From positions 26,071,718 through 26,135,717 of the forward strand of contig NW_026622974.1 of NCBI RefSeq assembly GCF_023065955.2: a stretch of DNA of 64,000 nucleotides. Reading direction: 5' to 3'. The notes under the pieces were generated by a model that searched no databases, had not been told where the DNA came from, and saw only the letters and a program-made list of their open reading frames with translations. The translations under genes were made by a program, and so were the position numbers. This document shows, piece after piece, positions 12,683 through 25,264 of the stretch. Every line of letters starts with the position of its first letter. The first letter of the stretch is position 1. Origin of the DNA: Ursus arctos (taxonomy: Eukaryota > Chordata > Mammalia > Carnivora > Ursidae).

Positions 12683-12916
12683 TCTGTTGATAATAGTACA
12701 TTATTTGTAATCTTTCAAAAAACAAAGATCATGAAATTAGAGATTGTCACAGATATATCTTACACATTTTTGTTACTAGTTTTTGAAAATTGAACTAAAA
12801 TAAATTTTCAAAGAATGACTAGAAACCCATCTATTTCAAATAAGCAGTCTCGGTTTGTCTGTTTTCATTTAAAAAGAGAAAAGAAAAAAGTAGCTTTTTG
12901 TGCTACTTTGATTTTT

Positions 12917-13784
12917 TTGAAAGAGAACTTTTTATGACTTTGTTGTACAGAAAATTCAGCAGCATACAATTAACCCAGTTTGGTGGCCAGTTCTTTAGCC
13001 CTTGCCTTTTCCAATTTGGCAATGTGAGCCACTGCCTTTGGACTTAGAACATTGCCTCCCCAGTGATGGCAGATCTCATCATATCTGTCATTGTAGTCGG
13101 TCCTGATAGCTTCTACCTGCTTAGTCAGAGTTCCTTTGTCTTCCAAACTAACCTGTGTGAAGGTGACAGTGGTTCATGTCTTCCTGTGGACCAGACACTC
13201 CAGCCTGGCCTTCCCCTTAATAATGTAGTAGGGAACTCCCATCTTATGACACAGGACAGGCAGGAAGGCAGCCAGCTCAATGGGATCCACAGCATGTGCA
13301 GTCACTACCAGCTGAGCCTTCTTGTTTTCCACCAAGGTGGTGACAGTATTAACCCCAGCTTGAAGGACAGGCGGCCTCTTAGTGGGGACATCCCCTTTGC
13401 TGGCAGCTTTCTTCTCAGCCTGGGGCAACAATCTCTGCTTCTTCTCTTGGTCTGTATTTGTGGGCCAGCTTAAGCAGTTGAGTAGCTGTTTGGTGGTCTA
13501 GGGCCCAGAGGAACTGGTTAATCGTGAGAGGCACTTTTTGACTTATATAGAGAATAACCCTTTGCCACTGCAGCCAGATGCAGTGGGGCCGTTGGACAAA
13601 GCGGATGAGGATGAGGTCGCTTTTGGGCTGGATGTCTTGTCTGATGCCAGATTTCTAGGGTCTTTTCTCAAGCAGGGGATTGACCACCTTCTTGGCCTCC
13701 TGCTCCTTCATGACAGCAGGGGTGGGGGCCACCTTCTTTCCCTAAGCCTTCTTTCCTTTCAGCATCTTGGATGGCTGGAGCCAT
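12917..13784 (-). pseudogene. RPL7A: Processed pseudogene of ribosomal protein L7a
   Basis: On the minus strand the sequence reads as an intronless copy of RPL7A mRNA. Functional RPL7A (eL8) is a 60S ribosomal subunit protein of 266 residues. The start codon lies at 13765-13763 and the ancestral stop at 12972-12970; a short 5' UTR ending 'ccaag' precedes the start. Recognisable RPL7A words are '[12 protein letters not shown]', '[19 protein letters not shown]' and '[15 protein letters not shown]'. It is broken by a stop at codon 8 (TAG, 13742-13744), a TGA replacing the Cys after 'HRKT' (13174-13176), an 11-bp frame-shifting deletion near 13441-13455 and a 6-bp in-frame duplication near 13604-13615; the two indels account for a 796-bp span against 801 expected. 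Flanking duplications of 14 bp, 'ctactttgattttt' (12903-12916 and 13785-13798), mark L1-mediated insertion. No long A tail remains. Comparison is to RPL7A from memory. It encodes no functional protein. Confidence 0.96.
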
Positions 13785-14165
13785 CTACTTTGATTTTTGA
13801 AAATTTTTCTTATTTGAATACAGTTGATATGCAATGTTACATTAGTATCAGGTGTACAATTTAGTGATTTGACAAATTCATACATTATGCTATGTGCACC
13901 ACAAGTATAGTTACCATCTGTCCCATTAATCACCATTATCATTAGCTGTATTCCTTATGCTCTGCTTTGATTCCTGTGACTTATTCATTCCATAACTGGA
14001 GGGCCTTTCCCAATTTTGCCCAATCCTCCTCTCCCCTCTGGCAACCATCCGTTTGTTCTTTGTATTTATAGTTATGGTTCTGCTTTTTGTTTATATATTC
14101 TTTTTTTTTTTTAGATTCCATTTATGAGTGGAATCGTATGGCATTTGTGCTACTTTTTTGATTGA
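13785..14165 (-). mobile_element. L1 3' end fragment
   Basis: Plus-strand text reads as the reverse complement of an L1 3' UTR: 'tatttgaatacagttgatat', 'gtatcaggtgtacaatttag', 'gcaccacaagtatagttacc', and further on 'atttatgagtggaatcgtat'. The RPL7A pseudogene was inserted at its T-rich (antisense tail) end. Confidence 0.85.
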
Positions 14166-15330
14166 TATCATTAACAGATGGGTTTCTTTAACTTAGGGTC
14201 ACAGATCAAACTTATTTGTGTTGTCTCTCTCGGATCAAAATTATGATTTTGGTTGACAGTTTAAGCAACTATTTATTTTTAACTTATTTAAAAGTTGGTT
14301 GATTTAACTGCTTCAAACTTTTGAAACTCTCAGTTTCTATATAAAGTATATGGCTCATGATTGCAGGATATATCCAGCTGTTGCAATTGTTTTTAGTGCC
14401 TCATTGTCAAATGACATAGAGGAGGAATTCGATGGCAGGCTTTGGAATTCTTTTTCTGTAAACCAATATGCAACATATTCCAAAATAAAATATCTAATAT
14501 GCCCATAACTGGTAATGAATTTAGGATACATCGTATTATTGCTACATTTATAAGTTACCCAACAGAAGGAAGCAAATTCTAGATCTCACTGATCTTCATC
14601 AAGATTTACTGGGTAACCTTGTTGCCCCAAGGCTTTCTTGACTGGTGAATGATCTTGGCTGATGGGAAAAGATTCCTTTGAAATGTTGTGGATTTGTTTC
14701 ATAATTTAAATTAGTCAGGGACAAGGAAGAATTGAAGACAGAGGATAACTCAGTGAAGAGATGGATCATTGTAAAGGAGGAAGATGCTTACAGCATAACA
14801 ATTCTGGGAAAAAAGAAACTCAAGCAGGTCACGCCATATAAACCCACGTATTTGAGGATTTGAGGTGTGAAATAAAAATCTTAGAGCAAGGACAGACCCT
14901 TTCTGAATGATTAATCATGAAGCACAAAAATTAGTTGAGTTCAAAGTCATTGCTGAAAGTAAGAAAGTGCGATCTTTTGTTAAAACCTGTGGCAAAATAT
15001 CATGAAACTTGGAAAAAGCAGCAGAATTTTGGTTCTGCCAGGACAGGCGATGTGGAGAGGTGACCTGATGGTGGAGGTGCTCCTCTTATAGCCACGTGCA
15101 GCAGCCTCCTCTACATTAATAGTGCTGGCCTCCAGCCACACACTTTCTTCACTCTCCCCAGAAAGAAAGCATGGAAGAAGGCATGCATTATCACATTGAT
15201 GGATCACAGGTGTTGATTCATTTCTCCATTGGGGAGCGAAGAGGAGGGGAGAATCTACTGAAAGGCCATCTTTTGGTGTTTGGTGATTGCATTTCTCCCC
15301 TCTCCACTCCAGATGAATGTGAGTAAAGAT
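14166..15330. other. Unassigned sequence
   Basis: No repeat family is recognised. A 137-codon minus-strand frame overlaps 14980-15393 but runs into the adjacent L1M fragment and matches nothing known, so it is regarded as chance. Confidence 0.3.
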
Positions 15331-16005
15331 CGTGTATTTTAAGAACAGAAGAATTATTTTTACAGAAAAATTACAATAGTATAGAGTTCCCACATACCCT
15401 ACACTTAGTTTCCCTTATTATTAACTTCTGGCAGTATTAGTGTGGTACATTTGTTACAATTAATGAACCAAATATTGATACATTATTATTAAATAAAGTC
15501 CATACTTGATTCAGATTTCCTTTTTACCCAATGTCCTTTTTCTGTCCCACTGAGTATATCATGTGACAATTTAGTCATCGTGTCTCCTTAGGCTCCTCTT
15601 GACTTGCACGGTTTCTCAGACTTTCCTTGTTTTTGATGACCTTAATGGTTTTGAGGATTATTGGTCCAGTAGTTTGTTGAATGTCTCTCAGTTGGGATTT
15701 ACTGGTGTTTTTCTCACGACTAGAACAGGATTATGGTTTTGGAGAAGAAGATCACAGAGGTAACATGCCATTCTTAACACATCATAAAAAGGGAAAAACT
15801 ATCACCATGAGTTTTCACTGTTGATGTTGACTTTGATCACCTGGCTGAGGTAGTGTTTGTCAAGTTTCTCCACTTAAAACTTGTCTCCTTCCTGTAATGT
15901 ATTACTTGGAAGGAAGTCACTGTGCACTGCTCACACTTAAGAACTAGGGAGCCCTGCTCCACCTTTGAGACTGACTGTACACTCTGTTCAATGTTAGTAT
16001 TAGAT
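15331..16005 (-). mobile_element. Old L1M 3' UTR fragment
   Basis: Antisense copy of a mammalian-wide L1M 3' UTR. Blocks in order: 'tctccttaggctcctcttga', 'ccttgtttttgatgacctta', 'gttgatgttgactttgatca', 'cctggctgaggtagtgtttg'. The same 3' UTR family recurs at 41525-43337 (minus) and 54390-55445 (plus). Confidence 0.85.
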
Positions 16006-16149
16006 GTTTGATACACGTATTTGTTGCTGTGCAACATTTTCTAAGGGGGTTGTGCTGTTCAGTTACCAGAGATATTTATGAGCTTATAAGGCAACTGGCA
16101 GAATATTGTGGTTTGGGCAAAAGTGCAGAAATGGGTAAAGAAATAAAAT

Positions 16150-16290
16150 GTATTCTTTCATTCATTGGACATTTTTTGATCACTGTGACCCTGGCTTCAA
16201 ACTTGATGTTGTGACTATCAAAGACTTGCTCTCAGGGAGGTTATAGTTAAGCACAATCAACAATTAAAAACAAAAACAAAAACAGCAAAT
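16150..16290 (-). repeat. L2 relic
   Basis: 'cattcattggacattttttg' followed later by 'ctcagggaggttatagttaa' follows the antisense L2 3' end order. Diverged; moderate support. Confidence 0.45.
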
Positions 16291-17635
16291 CTACAATTAA
16301 ACATGTGGGCAAAATTTCAAGGTAAAACTGTTTTTGCTACCTGAAGGCAAATTTCTATAGCATAGAGCCGTGTTTCCCAGAGCTTAGTGGGAATTTAGTG
16401 CAAATTGACACAAAAAGGCAGATCTTTCAAGGAAGCCAGAATATGACCCTGTTGATGTCCTAGAGAAATAGTGTGGTACATAACTCTCAGCCTTCAGAGG
16501 TGGGTCCCCACAGTGCCTGAGGACAACATGATCCCCTGTGAGTTAAACCACAAAACAGCTGGGCCAGTGAAAATAATCCTCTCATCTTATCCAAATGAAT
16601 TTTTCACAAGCTGCCTATTTATTCATATCACTTCCATTTGGATTAAAATATTAATTTTATTTCACTTCTTTAATTATCATTTGGGCTTTAGAGCATCACC
16701 TATATAGCCTAGGCAAGAAGTTCCCAAAGAATATTCCAAATTACCAGGTCACAGGATGTCAATAGACAGTACACACAACATTGTTAATCTTGGAATTCAT
16801 TGGGTTTGATGAAATCTGAGGTTTATTTTCACTCTTTTCTTTGTATTAATTAGACCTAAAATAAGCATGACTGGAATCAGGAGTTTTGTGAGTGCCAAAT
16901 TATTCATTTTCTGCTTCCTCCATGTTAAAAGAACCCCGATATTGTATGGTGTCCAGCTTTGCCCAGATTAGCTTCTGAGTAAGATCTGATTGTTATAAAT
17001 CTATTTCAGCGAGCCTATTCTAGCAAGTGGTTTGTTTAGGGTGAGTTCTGCCCCATTTCTGATTGAGATTTGAGGGAGATCTACTGAGAAGAGGGGGCTT
17101 TGGGAAAGAGTTTGCATCACTTCTTAAATTAGATGAACAAGGAAGAGACTTTGTATATTTTCCTATATGGATTGAGTCCCTGGGCTGTGGCCATTTGTGA
17201 GCACAAAGGGTGCTAGCTTGGGATAGTCAGACATGCTGAGAATGGCAAAACAGTCAGATGAAAATTACTTTGGTGCCATAATGTCATTGAACAACTCAGT
17301 TAACAAACCTTGGATCATCTGTTTGTGAGATGACAAGTTTTCTTCCTTTTTCTTTAAGCCAATTGAGTCAAGGTCATTTGCTATTTGTAGCCACAACATT
17401 TTGTAAGATACTAGGGTTATATACATCAAACCACATGGATGAGAGAATTAAGGGCTATTTAAGATATTTCAAAGATAATTTTGTCTTTACGTGGCTTTTC
17501 AATGTATGACTTTAGAATCTAATCCCTGCTAAGATGTAATTCCCCAGAATGTTTATTGATAAAAGATGGTAATTACCCCCTTGGCCTAGCATCTAACTTG
17601 TTGTCTTATACATATTCTGAGTTAATGCTGTAACT
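16291..17635. other. Repeat-poor unassigned region
   Basis: No repeat, RNA or convincing reading frame recognised. Candidate unique sequence. Confidence 0.35.
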
Positions 17636-17639
17636 TAGC

Positions 17640-18080
17640 TTTCCCTTGTCTGGGAGTTCTTCACCTCACTCATTGGGTGGGCTTCATTATATCTCAATAT
17701 CCTCAACCTGTAGCTATCTTTTGGACAAGGATACGGATCTGGCCCAAATCAGGCCACTTAGATGCTTTCTCCAGGCTGTTTGGATTTGGGTCTTTGAGAC
17801 ATGGGTCAGTCTTTTTTAGCTCTTTACTGAAAAAGGATGCAAATTAAGATCTGGGCCAGCCATAATGTTTAGCTTTCTGTATGCCAGAGTAGAAAAGGCA
17901 ATTAGGCAAAAAAAGGAAAATTGAAGGGGGAGAAGCAGGAGTAAGAGACCACATCAATCCAGAGAGACAGAGAGAGTAATTTTGATGTCCATTTTCTGGA
18001 TCTGTTTGCTTCTGAGGGCTGGGCTCAGATTCCATGAAATAAATCTATATTTTGCTAATGTTTCATTCTTCTCCTTAAAA
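17640..18080 (+). repeat. Possible old LTR relic (ERVL/MaLR-like)
   Basis: The segment holds 'tttggacaaggatac', 'tctggcccaaatcaggccac', 'cagagagacagagagag' and an end like 'ataaatctatattttgc', an order I associate with an old mammalian LTR family. I cannot name the family, and terminal bases or a 5-bp duplication were not identified. Confidence 0.35.
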
Positions 18081-18863
18081 GAAATCAAGAGGGTCTATGT
18101 TACTTGCAACTTTTGATACTTGGCTAAGGTACTGATGGACTAAAAGAGAGTTAATTAATAGGATGTGATTTTTCCTGTTTTGGTAACACCATAGCAATTG
18201 ACATACTTTTATGGCACTGATTTCTATCTGCCTTGTATTAAAGAAACTCGGTGACTTGTACAATCTAGTTAGTGTGTGAATTTAAGAGCAAAGATTAGCC
18301 TTATTAAATTTTTAATCTATTAAATCATGGAGTATTATCCTTTGCCTATAATAGAAATTTAAAATATTTGTGGAAAGAGAACTATATAGCCTGAAGAAGG
18401 AGTAAATGGGATTTTTGCCCTTCTGAATTGACTGTTTATTTCAGGTATCATAGGAATACCCTGAACCACTGAATAAAGACATATCCAAATAAGAATCATT
18501 TTGTTTATTCAAAGTTATTTAATACAATTAAATCGTTTTCAGCACTAATCAGCACTGTCACCCTAGGAATGTTCCAAAATCAAAACAAATGCCATTGTAA
18601 GGTTGTTTAATATTGTTGGAAGTTAAGTAGTTCTTTTTAAAACAAACATGTTCTTTCTTAATTAATTTGAAGACAATGAATTCCGAATGTGATTTTATTG
18701 ACAATAGTCTTAAAAACTTTTATTAAGAGGAGGCATTGATGTAGGGTTGGCATTGCTCTAATGACCATTCTTTTAAACAGTACATGAATTATCCTCTTGG
18801 AATAGTGAGAGTCAAAGAAGTCCTCTAAATATTCTAACTAAGATGGCTTAACTCTAGGCCCCT
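18081..18863. other. Unassigned AT-rich sequence
   Basis: Nothing recognised. Confidence 0.3.
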
Positions 18864-18872
18864 GACCTCTCT

Positions 18873-19082
18873 CTCTTTTTTTTTTTTTTAAGATTTTTTT
18901 TTTTTTTTTATTCGACAGAGATAGAGACAGCCAGCGAGAGAGGGAACACAAGCAGGGGGAGTGGGAGAGGAAGAAGCAGGCTCATAGCGGAGGAGCCTGA
19001 TGTGGGGCTCGATCCCATAACGCCGGGATCACGCCCTGAGCCAAAGGCAGACGCTGAACCGCTGTCCCACCCAGGCGCCCCC
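18873..19082 (-). mobile_element. Young SINEC
   Basis: Antisense copy: T-rich tail, 'cagccagcgagagagggaac', 'agcctgatgtggggctcgat', 'gatcacgccctgagccaaag', ending 'ccacccaggcgcccc'. A duplication 'gacctctct' (18864-18872 and 19083-19091) flanks it. It is nearly identical in body to the copy at 62825-63013, pointing to one recent subfamily. Confidence 0.95.
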
Positions 19083-19091
19083 GACCTCTCT

Positions 19092-21350
19092 TTTCTTAGA
19101 GCATTTACTTTGGAAAACTTGTAATTGCAAATTCTTTGCCTCCTTTGAATTGTGTGTAAATCTTTTCCCTGCCTTTTGCCAGTATTACCACCAGGAATGT
19201 CTTTCTCAAGGACCCAGGAGCCATCCTTTTGAAGTGTAATGATCAAAGAAGATAGTGCCTATATCATTGGCTATCAGATATGAGGTATCTCCTAATTCCC
19301 TGGGAGAGTGCGAACTAACTTCCTTGGTCACGTTGCTCCAGGTTGCAAAACTACCTCCTGACATGAAAATATGAGAAAGTTACCTTTCCTTTGGGTAAGG
19401 CCAAACAGCAAACACAGATGCCTACAATTCCCCTAACCTAGTTCTTAAAACCTCTCCAGTTTCTTCTTTTCCGCAGAATTTAGTTCAGACCAAGCTCTGG
19501 TCTCTCTCTTATTGAAATAGTCTAGAATAAAATCTTCTTTGTCTGTTTAACTTAGGCATATGAAGTTTTTGCTTTGACAGTTTCAATGAAAGAAAAAGGT
19601 AATTTCTCTCAGCAATATTTATAAAATCTTATTAGGAAACTATCAGTATTACATGTCTTCAATTTAAAGATATAAAGCCTTACAAATTTTACTTTTGAGG
19701 TAATAGTAGATTGCACTTAGAATATGTTGATAGGCTTTGTATCACTTACAGGCAAAGTGCAACCTTCCCAGATTTCCTTCTGTTTAGTTGTGTGGCCTAA
19801 TTCCCTGTTAGTTCTGGAGAATCTGAAAATTCTGGAGTCATTTGCTTCTAAGACTCAGGGAGCACTTAGAGAGATCAATTTTGTAATAAGCAGGGATTTT
19901 TCTATTGAAGGTTGCCATTCCATGCTTTCTGATTTTTATTGATTGGAACACTTACCTCCTAATGCTTCATACTATAACTCTTGATAACAGACCTTTCCAT
20001 CTTGTGTCAATTATTTTCTCCTGCTTTGATAAGAGCATCTTTCTAGGTAAGCACACATGTTAGGGAACCAACTGAGGAAAATAACAGACCTGCTTTCAGT
20101 GCTTCTCTTGCCTTCCAGCTCTGCTTACCTCCCCAGGCACTGTGCTCCTAGAGATGGTCCCCTTTTCCTGGGGTTTTCCATCAGGGAGACTTCTAGGGAC
20201 TGTGCTGGAGAACTGTTCACAGATGAGGGGTAGGAGGAAGAAGGAGCGGGTTTGCAAAGGAGTGTCAAGGAAAGAGGAGTTGAAGGATAAATGAGGAGAA
20301 AGTTACTGCATGTCACAGAAGAAAACAATAAGTAAGTGGAAGGAATCTTTGACTTATCCCAAAAAGGTTAAGAAAATAAAGAGTTTTGAAAAAAAATTCT
20401 TAAATGAGGGAAGACACAAAAGAAAATAAGACAGGCACACATATTCTCACCACTCAAGATTACCAGTGACATAGGATCACCTTTATTGTGCCTACAACTG
20501 TACTCAAGAATGGAATGGAATTGAATAAATTAATTAAATGGTAAATATGCCATATCTCTTCCTGTGATACTAGCTATTCCACAGTCTATTAAAGAGGAGG
20601 TCTAAAAGAGTTCTATAAATCTGAGACGGGAATTATGGGATCATTAGAATTAGGAAAAAGTTCTTAAGAAACAAGTATTAATTCTTGTTTGAATATTTAG
20701 AATTTGTTGAAGGTTTTTGCTAAATTTTTATTAACTATATTTATTTAGAATCTCCAAATACCAGAAGTGAGTTCCTTTCTACCTATCACCCACTTTGTTT
20801 TGACTAATTGCTATTTCATGAGAAATTTTAGACATAATGAGCTGTCAGTATTTACTTGAAAGGTGACCTGTCCACTGTGGTCTGTTCATACAAGAGAGAG
20901 TGGCTAAGTGTAGACTGGGCATAGGGCTGTGCATATGACAGGGAAGATCTGTGTGCAAGGCCTTGGGAGGTACCCGTTTGCAGAGGTCAAGGCCATGGGC
21001 TGGTGGAAGGTCAGAGAAAGTGATAGGAACCCTGGATAGTAGTGTAGAAGAAGAATGATTTAGGGAAGAACCGAAATGTGAAATGTAATGTTAATCAAGC
21101 TGATTGATGTGGGGTGTACATGTAAACCCTCTCTATTTCTCCTCAAAGTCTTCAATAGAATGTACTGGAGAAAATCATTAGGAAAAATCCACATTTCTTA
21201 CAGCTATTTTTGATAAGAGCTGATTCTTTATGGTGAATAAAGAAGGGCTAAATTTGGCTTCAGTAGAGGCTCACCTGAGCCAGCCACATCAGGCTCATCT
21301 CTAAAAGACTTTATGCAGAAGTCCTTTACCATGTACAAATGGAAAAATAA
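19092..21350. other. Long repeat-poor region
   Basis: More than 2 kb in which I recognise no interspersed repeat, RNA gene or coding exon. Reading frames of 67-112 codons resemble nothing known; the 112-codon one at 18908-19246 is mostly SINEC antisense. Confidence 0.35.
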
Positions 21351-21354
21351 ATCA

Positions 21355-21480
21355 ACTGCTAATGTTTAATGAGTGTCCATACTATGTAGATCTTGCACTA
21401 AAATGTTAATTGAATTTTATATCTGATAAGAATTAACACACGGTATTCACATTGTCCATTTTACACATTGAATAAGATGG
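21355..21480 (+). repeat. MIR relic
   Basis: 'gctaatgtttaatgagtgtc', 'catactatgtagatcttgca', then 'ttgtccattttacacattga' follows the MIR order. Confidence 0.5.
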
Positions 21481-21734
21481 TTTGTTCCATCATTTTTACA
21501 AAGCCTGGCTAGACTTAAATATATAAGCATGGTTTTATTATTCCTTGGTCATGAAATTCCTTATTTACTTAGCTAGGATTTATTAGGCAGGATTATGTTA
21601 GAGGCAATAATGCCAGAGATGGCTTTTCTTAAGTTGCTTTTGATTGAGGAGCTGAAGCAGACATCTAAACAAATGATTATAATACAACACAACCTGTGCA
21701 ATAACAGAGGAATTTTTAAAAGTGTTACTTAAGC

Positions 21735-21882
21735 GGGGCTCCTGAGTGGCACAGTCGGCTAAGCATGCAACTTTTGGTTTTGGCTCAGGTTCATGGTCTC
21801 GTGATCTGGGATTGAGCCCTATGTGAGGGCTCTCCCTTTGCCCTTCCCTGCCGCAGCTAAATAAATCTTTTTTTTTTTTTTT
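21735..21882 (+). mobile_element. Short SINEC
   Basis: Head 'ggggctcctgagtggcacag', B-box-like 'gggattgagccctatgtgag', short pyrimidine stretch and 'aaataaatc' before the tail; about 148 bp because the CT-rich centre is shortened. A 15-bp target-site duplication with one mismatch flanks it (21720-21734 and 21883-21897). Confidence 0.92.
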
Positions 21883-21897
21883 AAGTGGTACTTAAGC

Positions 21898-24848
21898 ATA
21901 GGAAAAAGGAATGAGTATTATTTGGATGCAAAGCAGCTCAAGAAAGATGCCAGAGAGTGTACCTGCAAATTCTGTTATCTTCCATACCAGGACTTTCCTA
22001 CAGACTTTTATAAAGGCTTTCTGATTATGGTTTAGGGCAGGAGCTGATCTAATAACATGGATATAGTTTACTAGAATGTGATTTTTTTGTTTTCTGGTCA
22101 GTTAACAAACATTGGCATTAATGTACTAGCTATAGAGCCTGGCACCCACATTTTGGAGTGGTTGAAAACAATTCAAAGCAATCTGCTCCAAAATGAAGCC
22201 AAGATATTTCTGCCAAGGGATGATGGCAGTGTTCTAAATAGAATCATTTTGTGATGGTAGAACTGTTTCTCATTTTCCTTTCCTTTATAGCATATCTTGT
22301 TTACATTTGGTTAATAAATGCAAATGCAATTGTTACCACAGAGCAGGCCACTTTAAACCAGTCTGCTTCCAGAGACTTTCATTTAGGTTATGTTTGACTC
22401 ACATTTGTCTATGGAATTTCATCACTGTGTTACTCACTTTGAATGCATCAAGGTAGCACCAAGTAACAGGACCCACTGAACACATATTTGAGTCTCATGT
22501 GAGGCATATGTTCATTTAGGCAGCTGCTGTGGTTTCTGTGCTATTGGTGGAATTCTATAAAGTAATTAAGGCAGTGTGTACAAGCCCAAAGACCTGAAAA
22601 CCAGTAACTGAGAAGCTCTCCTTTCTAAGTTGAGACAAAAGAAATCTTCTTAGATAAAGAGGCTGTACAGGCATGCAAATATTTGAAACTGAATAGTAGC
22701 AGTAAAAATTTTAATTTTAAAAAAAGGTTTAGGAAAAACTGTTATATAAGTAGATTATAGGACACCCCCCCACAACTACAGGAAAATACATTGGAATCTT
22801 GGATGGAAGATAACAGGTAGAGGAGGAAATGTCCTCTCAGTAGGATACCATATTCAGATGTGATTGTTGCTTGTTGTCCTTACTGTTGGTGTGTGATGGT
22901 GATTTCACTTTCCGTAAGTATATTGATGTCTACTTTAGAGAATTTAAAGTTCATCCTAATCCTTCAAAATTTTGTACCTGTACACCAGGGTAGGGCCTAG
23001 GAAACTGCATTCCTATTAATGTCCCTACGTGATTCTATATTTATTTTAATTTTTTGGTACACATTTACATATGCCACTTGTATTCTTTCTTTTGTAGATC
23101 GCTGCTTTGTGTCCTTTACCAGTGTTTTCCTTTCCTTTCTTTTTTTCAAAAACGATTTGTCACAAATCTTATGCATTTATATATCTAAAATTTTGATATA
23201 TATCTTGATATTTATATGTCTTGATATAGATAGATAAGCTTTGATCTCTTATATATATGGCAAAAATGTTCCCCATGTGTTTTAACTGTGTGTTTGAGTG
23301 TGTTTTGGTAGGGGGATTATATGTGTGCATAATAAGGAGGTAGTAACTGACATGGATTCTTGGCCCCATGATCTATGGCGTATTTCATTGATAAAAGAGG
23401 AATAACTTGAGTAATTGGTTTCAGTGGGATTATGTTTTTGAAATATAAACCAAATTTTAACCAATATCTTCTGGCTCTTGCTATTCCCCTTTGTCCCTCT
23501 ATCCCAGATCAAGGCAAGAGGCTATCCTGGATCATTGCTTTGGGGAGAAGATGTGTTGGCCAAAAACAGCAGAGGAGGAGTTACCTCTGACTTTTAAGTT
23601 TCAAGAGCTCAGGCCCTGCAAGTAATAGAAAGGGTGAAGGGTAGCAAACAATAGATTTGAGAAGAAAATATGATGAGTCAGACCTAGTCCTAAGACTTAG
23701 GGGAAAAATTACATACCTTTGACTAGAGGGAGGGGTCACTTGGGAGGAAACCTAAGGGTTCTGAGATCCAAAGAGGCTGTGTGTGAGAAGAGGCCTTATT
23801 CCCTTTCTCTGTAGGGAGTATGTGTAGGAACAGAACGTCCTGAAGGATCAGTGGACTCTGAGGAAGAGGGAACATATGGCCTCCTTTCTTGGTTGACTTT
23901 TTAGTAGATCCCTGGGGATATGCAAGTCCCAAAAAACAGTTTCTATGATGTGTTCAGGGACATGGATCTCAGATGACCTCATGAAGTTTCTAGTTCTCCA
24001 AGATGGTGGAGGAACAGAATGAGTCTTTTATCCCTGAGAGTTGAGAAAAATAGCAAAGGTTGATATGGATTTGTAGGGAATTTGCAGATAGAACTAGGAG
24101 ATGATTCAGTGGCTGATTTTGTCTGTCGATAGTGGGGGATCTAGGCCTTCATAGCCCCTTCGCTTTGCATCTTATGGATGTGCAACTTGATCCTCAGGTG
24201 GACACAGAGGTGATCTCAGGAAAAAGGCAGAGGGAGGTGTCAAAATATAAGTCAAATTGTTTTCTGAAAAATCTATTTCTGTACACTTTGTATACACCCA
24301 CGTTGTGTACAGTGCCTGGCCTGGTAAGATGTCACCATTGAGCCCATGCCCTGGGGCCTATTGCAGTTATCAGAGAGGGAAAGCCAAACTATCCTCTATA
24401 GGCTGCTCTGGACTAGGGCCACCATACAGGCCAGGTGTAGACAAGAGTCATGTTTCAAAGAAGCGCTCTTGAGCCCAAGAGACTTGATTTTCCTCCAGAT
24501 CATCCCCCGTCTCAAGACAGCTTTGCGTTAGTGGTGTTCTGGAAGTCCTTTCTTTATCCTGATTATCAGTGTGGAAGAAAACAGAATGATATTTGCAGAA
24601 CAGGATGCCACCACCTTTTGCTGTGAGATTTTTGTCTACTAATCTGTCTCTGTGTGACCCTGTGCAATCAGTGGATATACACAGGGTGAGCTTCTCAGTC
24701 TCCTGTATTATCTTCTTTTAACTTGTTCTTTCTCAACTCCCCTTTCATTGGGTCTGTAATTCTATAGTACAGGTTCAGTTTAGCTGCCCTGACTTTTTTA
24801 ACCAGGGGGCTAGCTTTCCAACTTCTAACCTCTGGGTGCATTTCCTGA
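21898..24848. other. Long repeat-poor region
   Basis: Almost 3 kb without a repeat I can name. It includes an ATAT-rich patch at 23175-23260. The more GC-rich part (23500-24850) carries several 60-76 codon frames on both strands, none with a recognisable domain. A very old retroviral or LTR segment cannot be excluded. Confidence 0.3.
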
Positions 24849-24856
24849 CCTTAGAT

Positions 24857-25264
24857 CAACTGTTGGAAAATGTTTTCTTCAAAGGGCCAGAGAGTAAATA
24901 TTTTAAGGCTTTTCAGGCTGTTTGGAAGTGAAGCTTTTTTTTTTCTTTTTAAGTAGACTCCTAGTTCAGTGTGGAGCCCCACATGCAACATGGAGCCCAA
25001 CACTCACCATGAGGCTTGAACTTAAAACCCTGAGATCAAGACTAAGCTGAGATCAAGAGTCAGATGCTTAACGACTAAGCCACCCAGGCATCCCTTGGGC
25101 TTTGCAAGCTGTTTGGTCTCTGTTGCAACTACTTGACATTGCCATTGTAGCACATAAGCAGCCATAGATGATATGTAAATGAGGAGTGTGGTTATGTTCA
25201 ATAAAGCTTTATAAAATAAGCAGCTGACCAGATTTGGCCAGTGAAGCTAGTTTGCCAACTCCTG
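24857..25264 (+). mobile_element. hAT-type DNA transposon relic, split by a SINEC
   Basis: Left part (24857-24925) has 'caaagggccagagagtaaat'. Right part (25098-25264) has 'ttggtctctgttgcaactac', 'gcagccatagatgatatgta', 'gaccagatttggccagtgaa' and an end 'gtttgccaactcctg'. Flanking 8-mers 'ccttagat' and 'ccttggac' agree at 6 of 8 positions, the size expected of hAT. No transposase is present. The subfamily (Charlie group) is from memory. Confidence 0.8.
24926..25097 (-). mobile_element. Old SINEC inside a hAT element
   Basis: Antisense SINEC: T-rich tail near 24934, 'agtgtggagccccacatgca', 'aaccctgagatcaagactaa', 'cgactaagccacccaggcat'. A 19-bp target-site duplication with two mismatches flanks it (24907-24925 and 25098-25116), both copies made of hAT sequence, which proves the insertion order. 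Confidence 0.92.

Noticed and set aside
13063..13473. 136-codon plus-strand frame
   Set aside because: Antisense shadow of the RPL7A pseudogene.
13742..13942. Minus-strand frame ending in RPL7A-like residues 'MLKGKKA'
   Set aside because: It joins L1 3' UTR sequence to the first codons of the pseudogene before the codon-8 stop; a read-through artefact.
14980..15393. 137-codon minus-strand frame
   Set aside because: No family resemblance, and its upstream end lies in an L1M fragment; most likely chance.
18908..19246. 112-codon minus-strand frame
   Set aside because: About half of it is SINEC sequence read through; not a gene.
23500..24850. Possible endogenous retroviral body
   Set aside because: Slightly higher GC and several short frames, but no LTR pair, primer-binding site or recognisable gag/pol motif was found.
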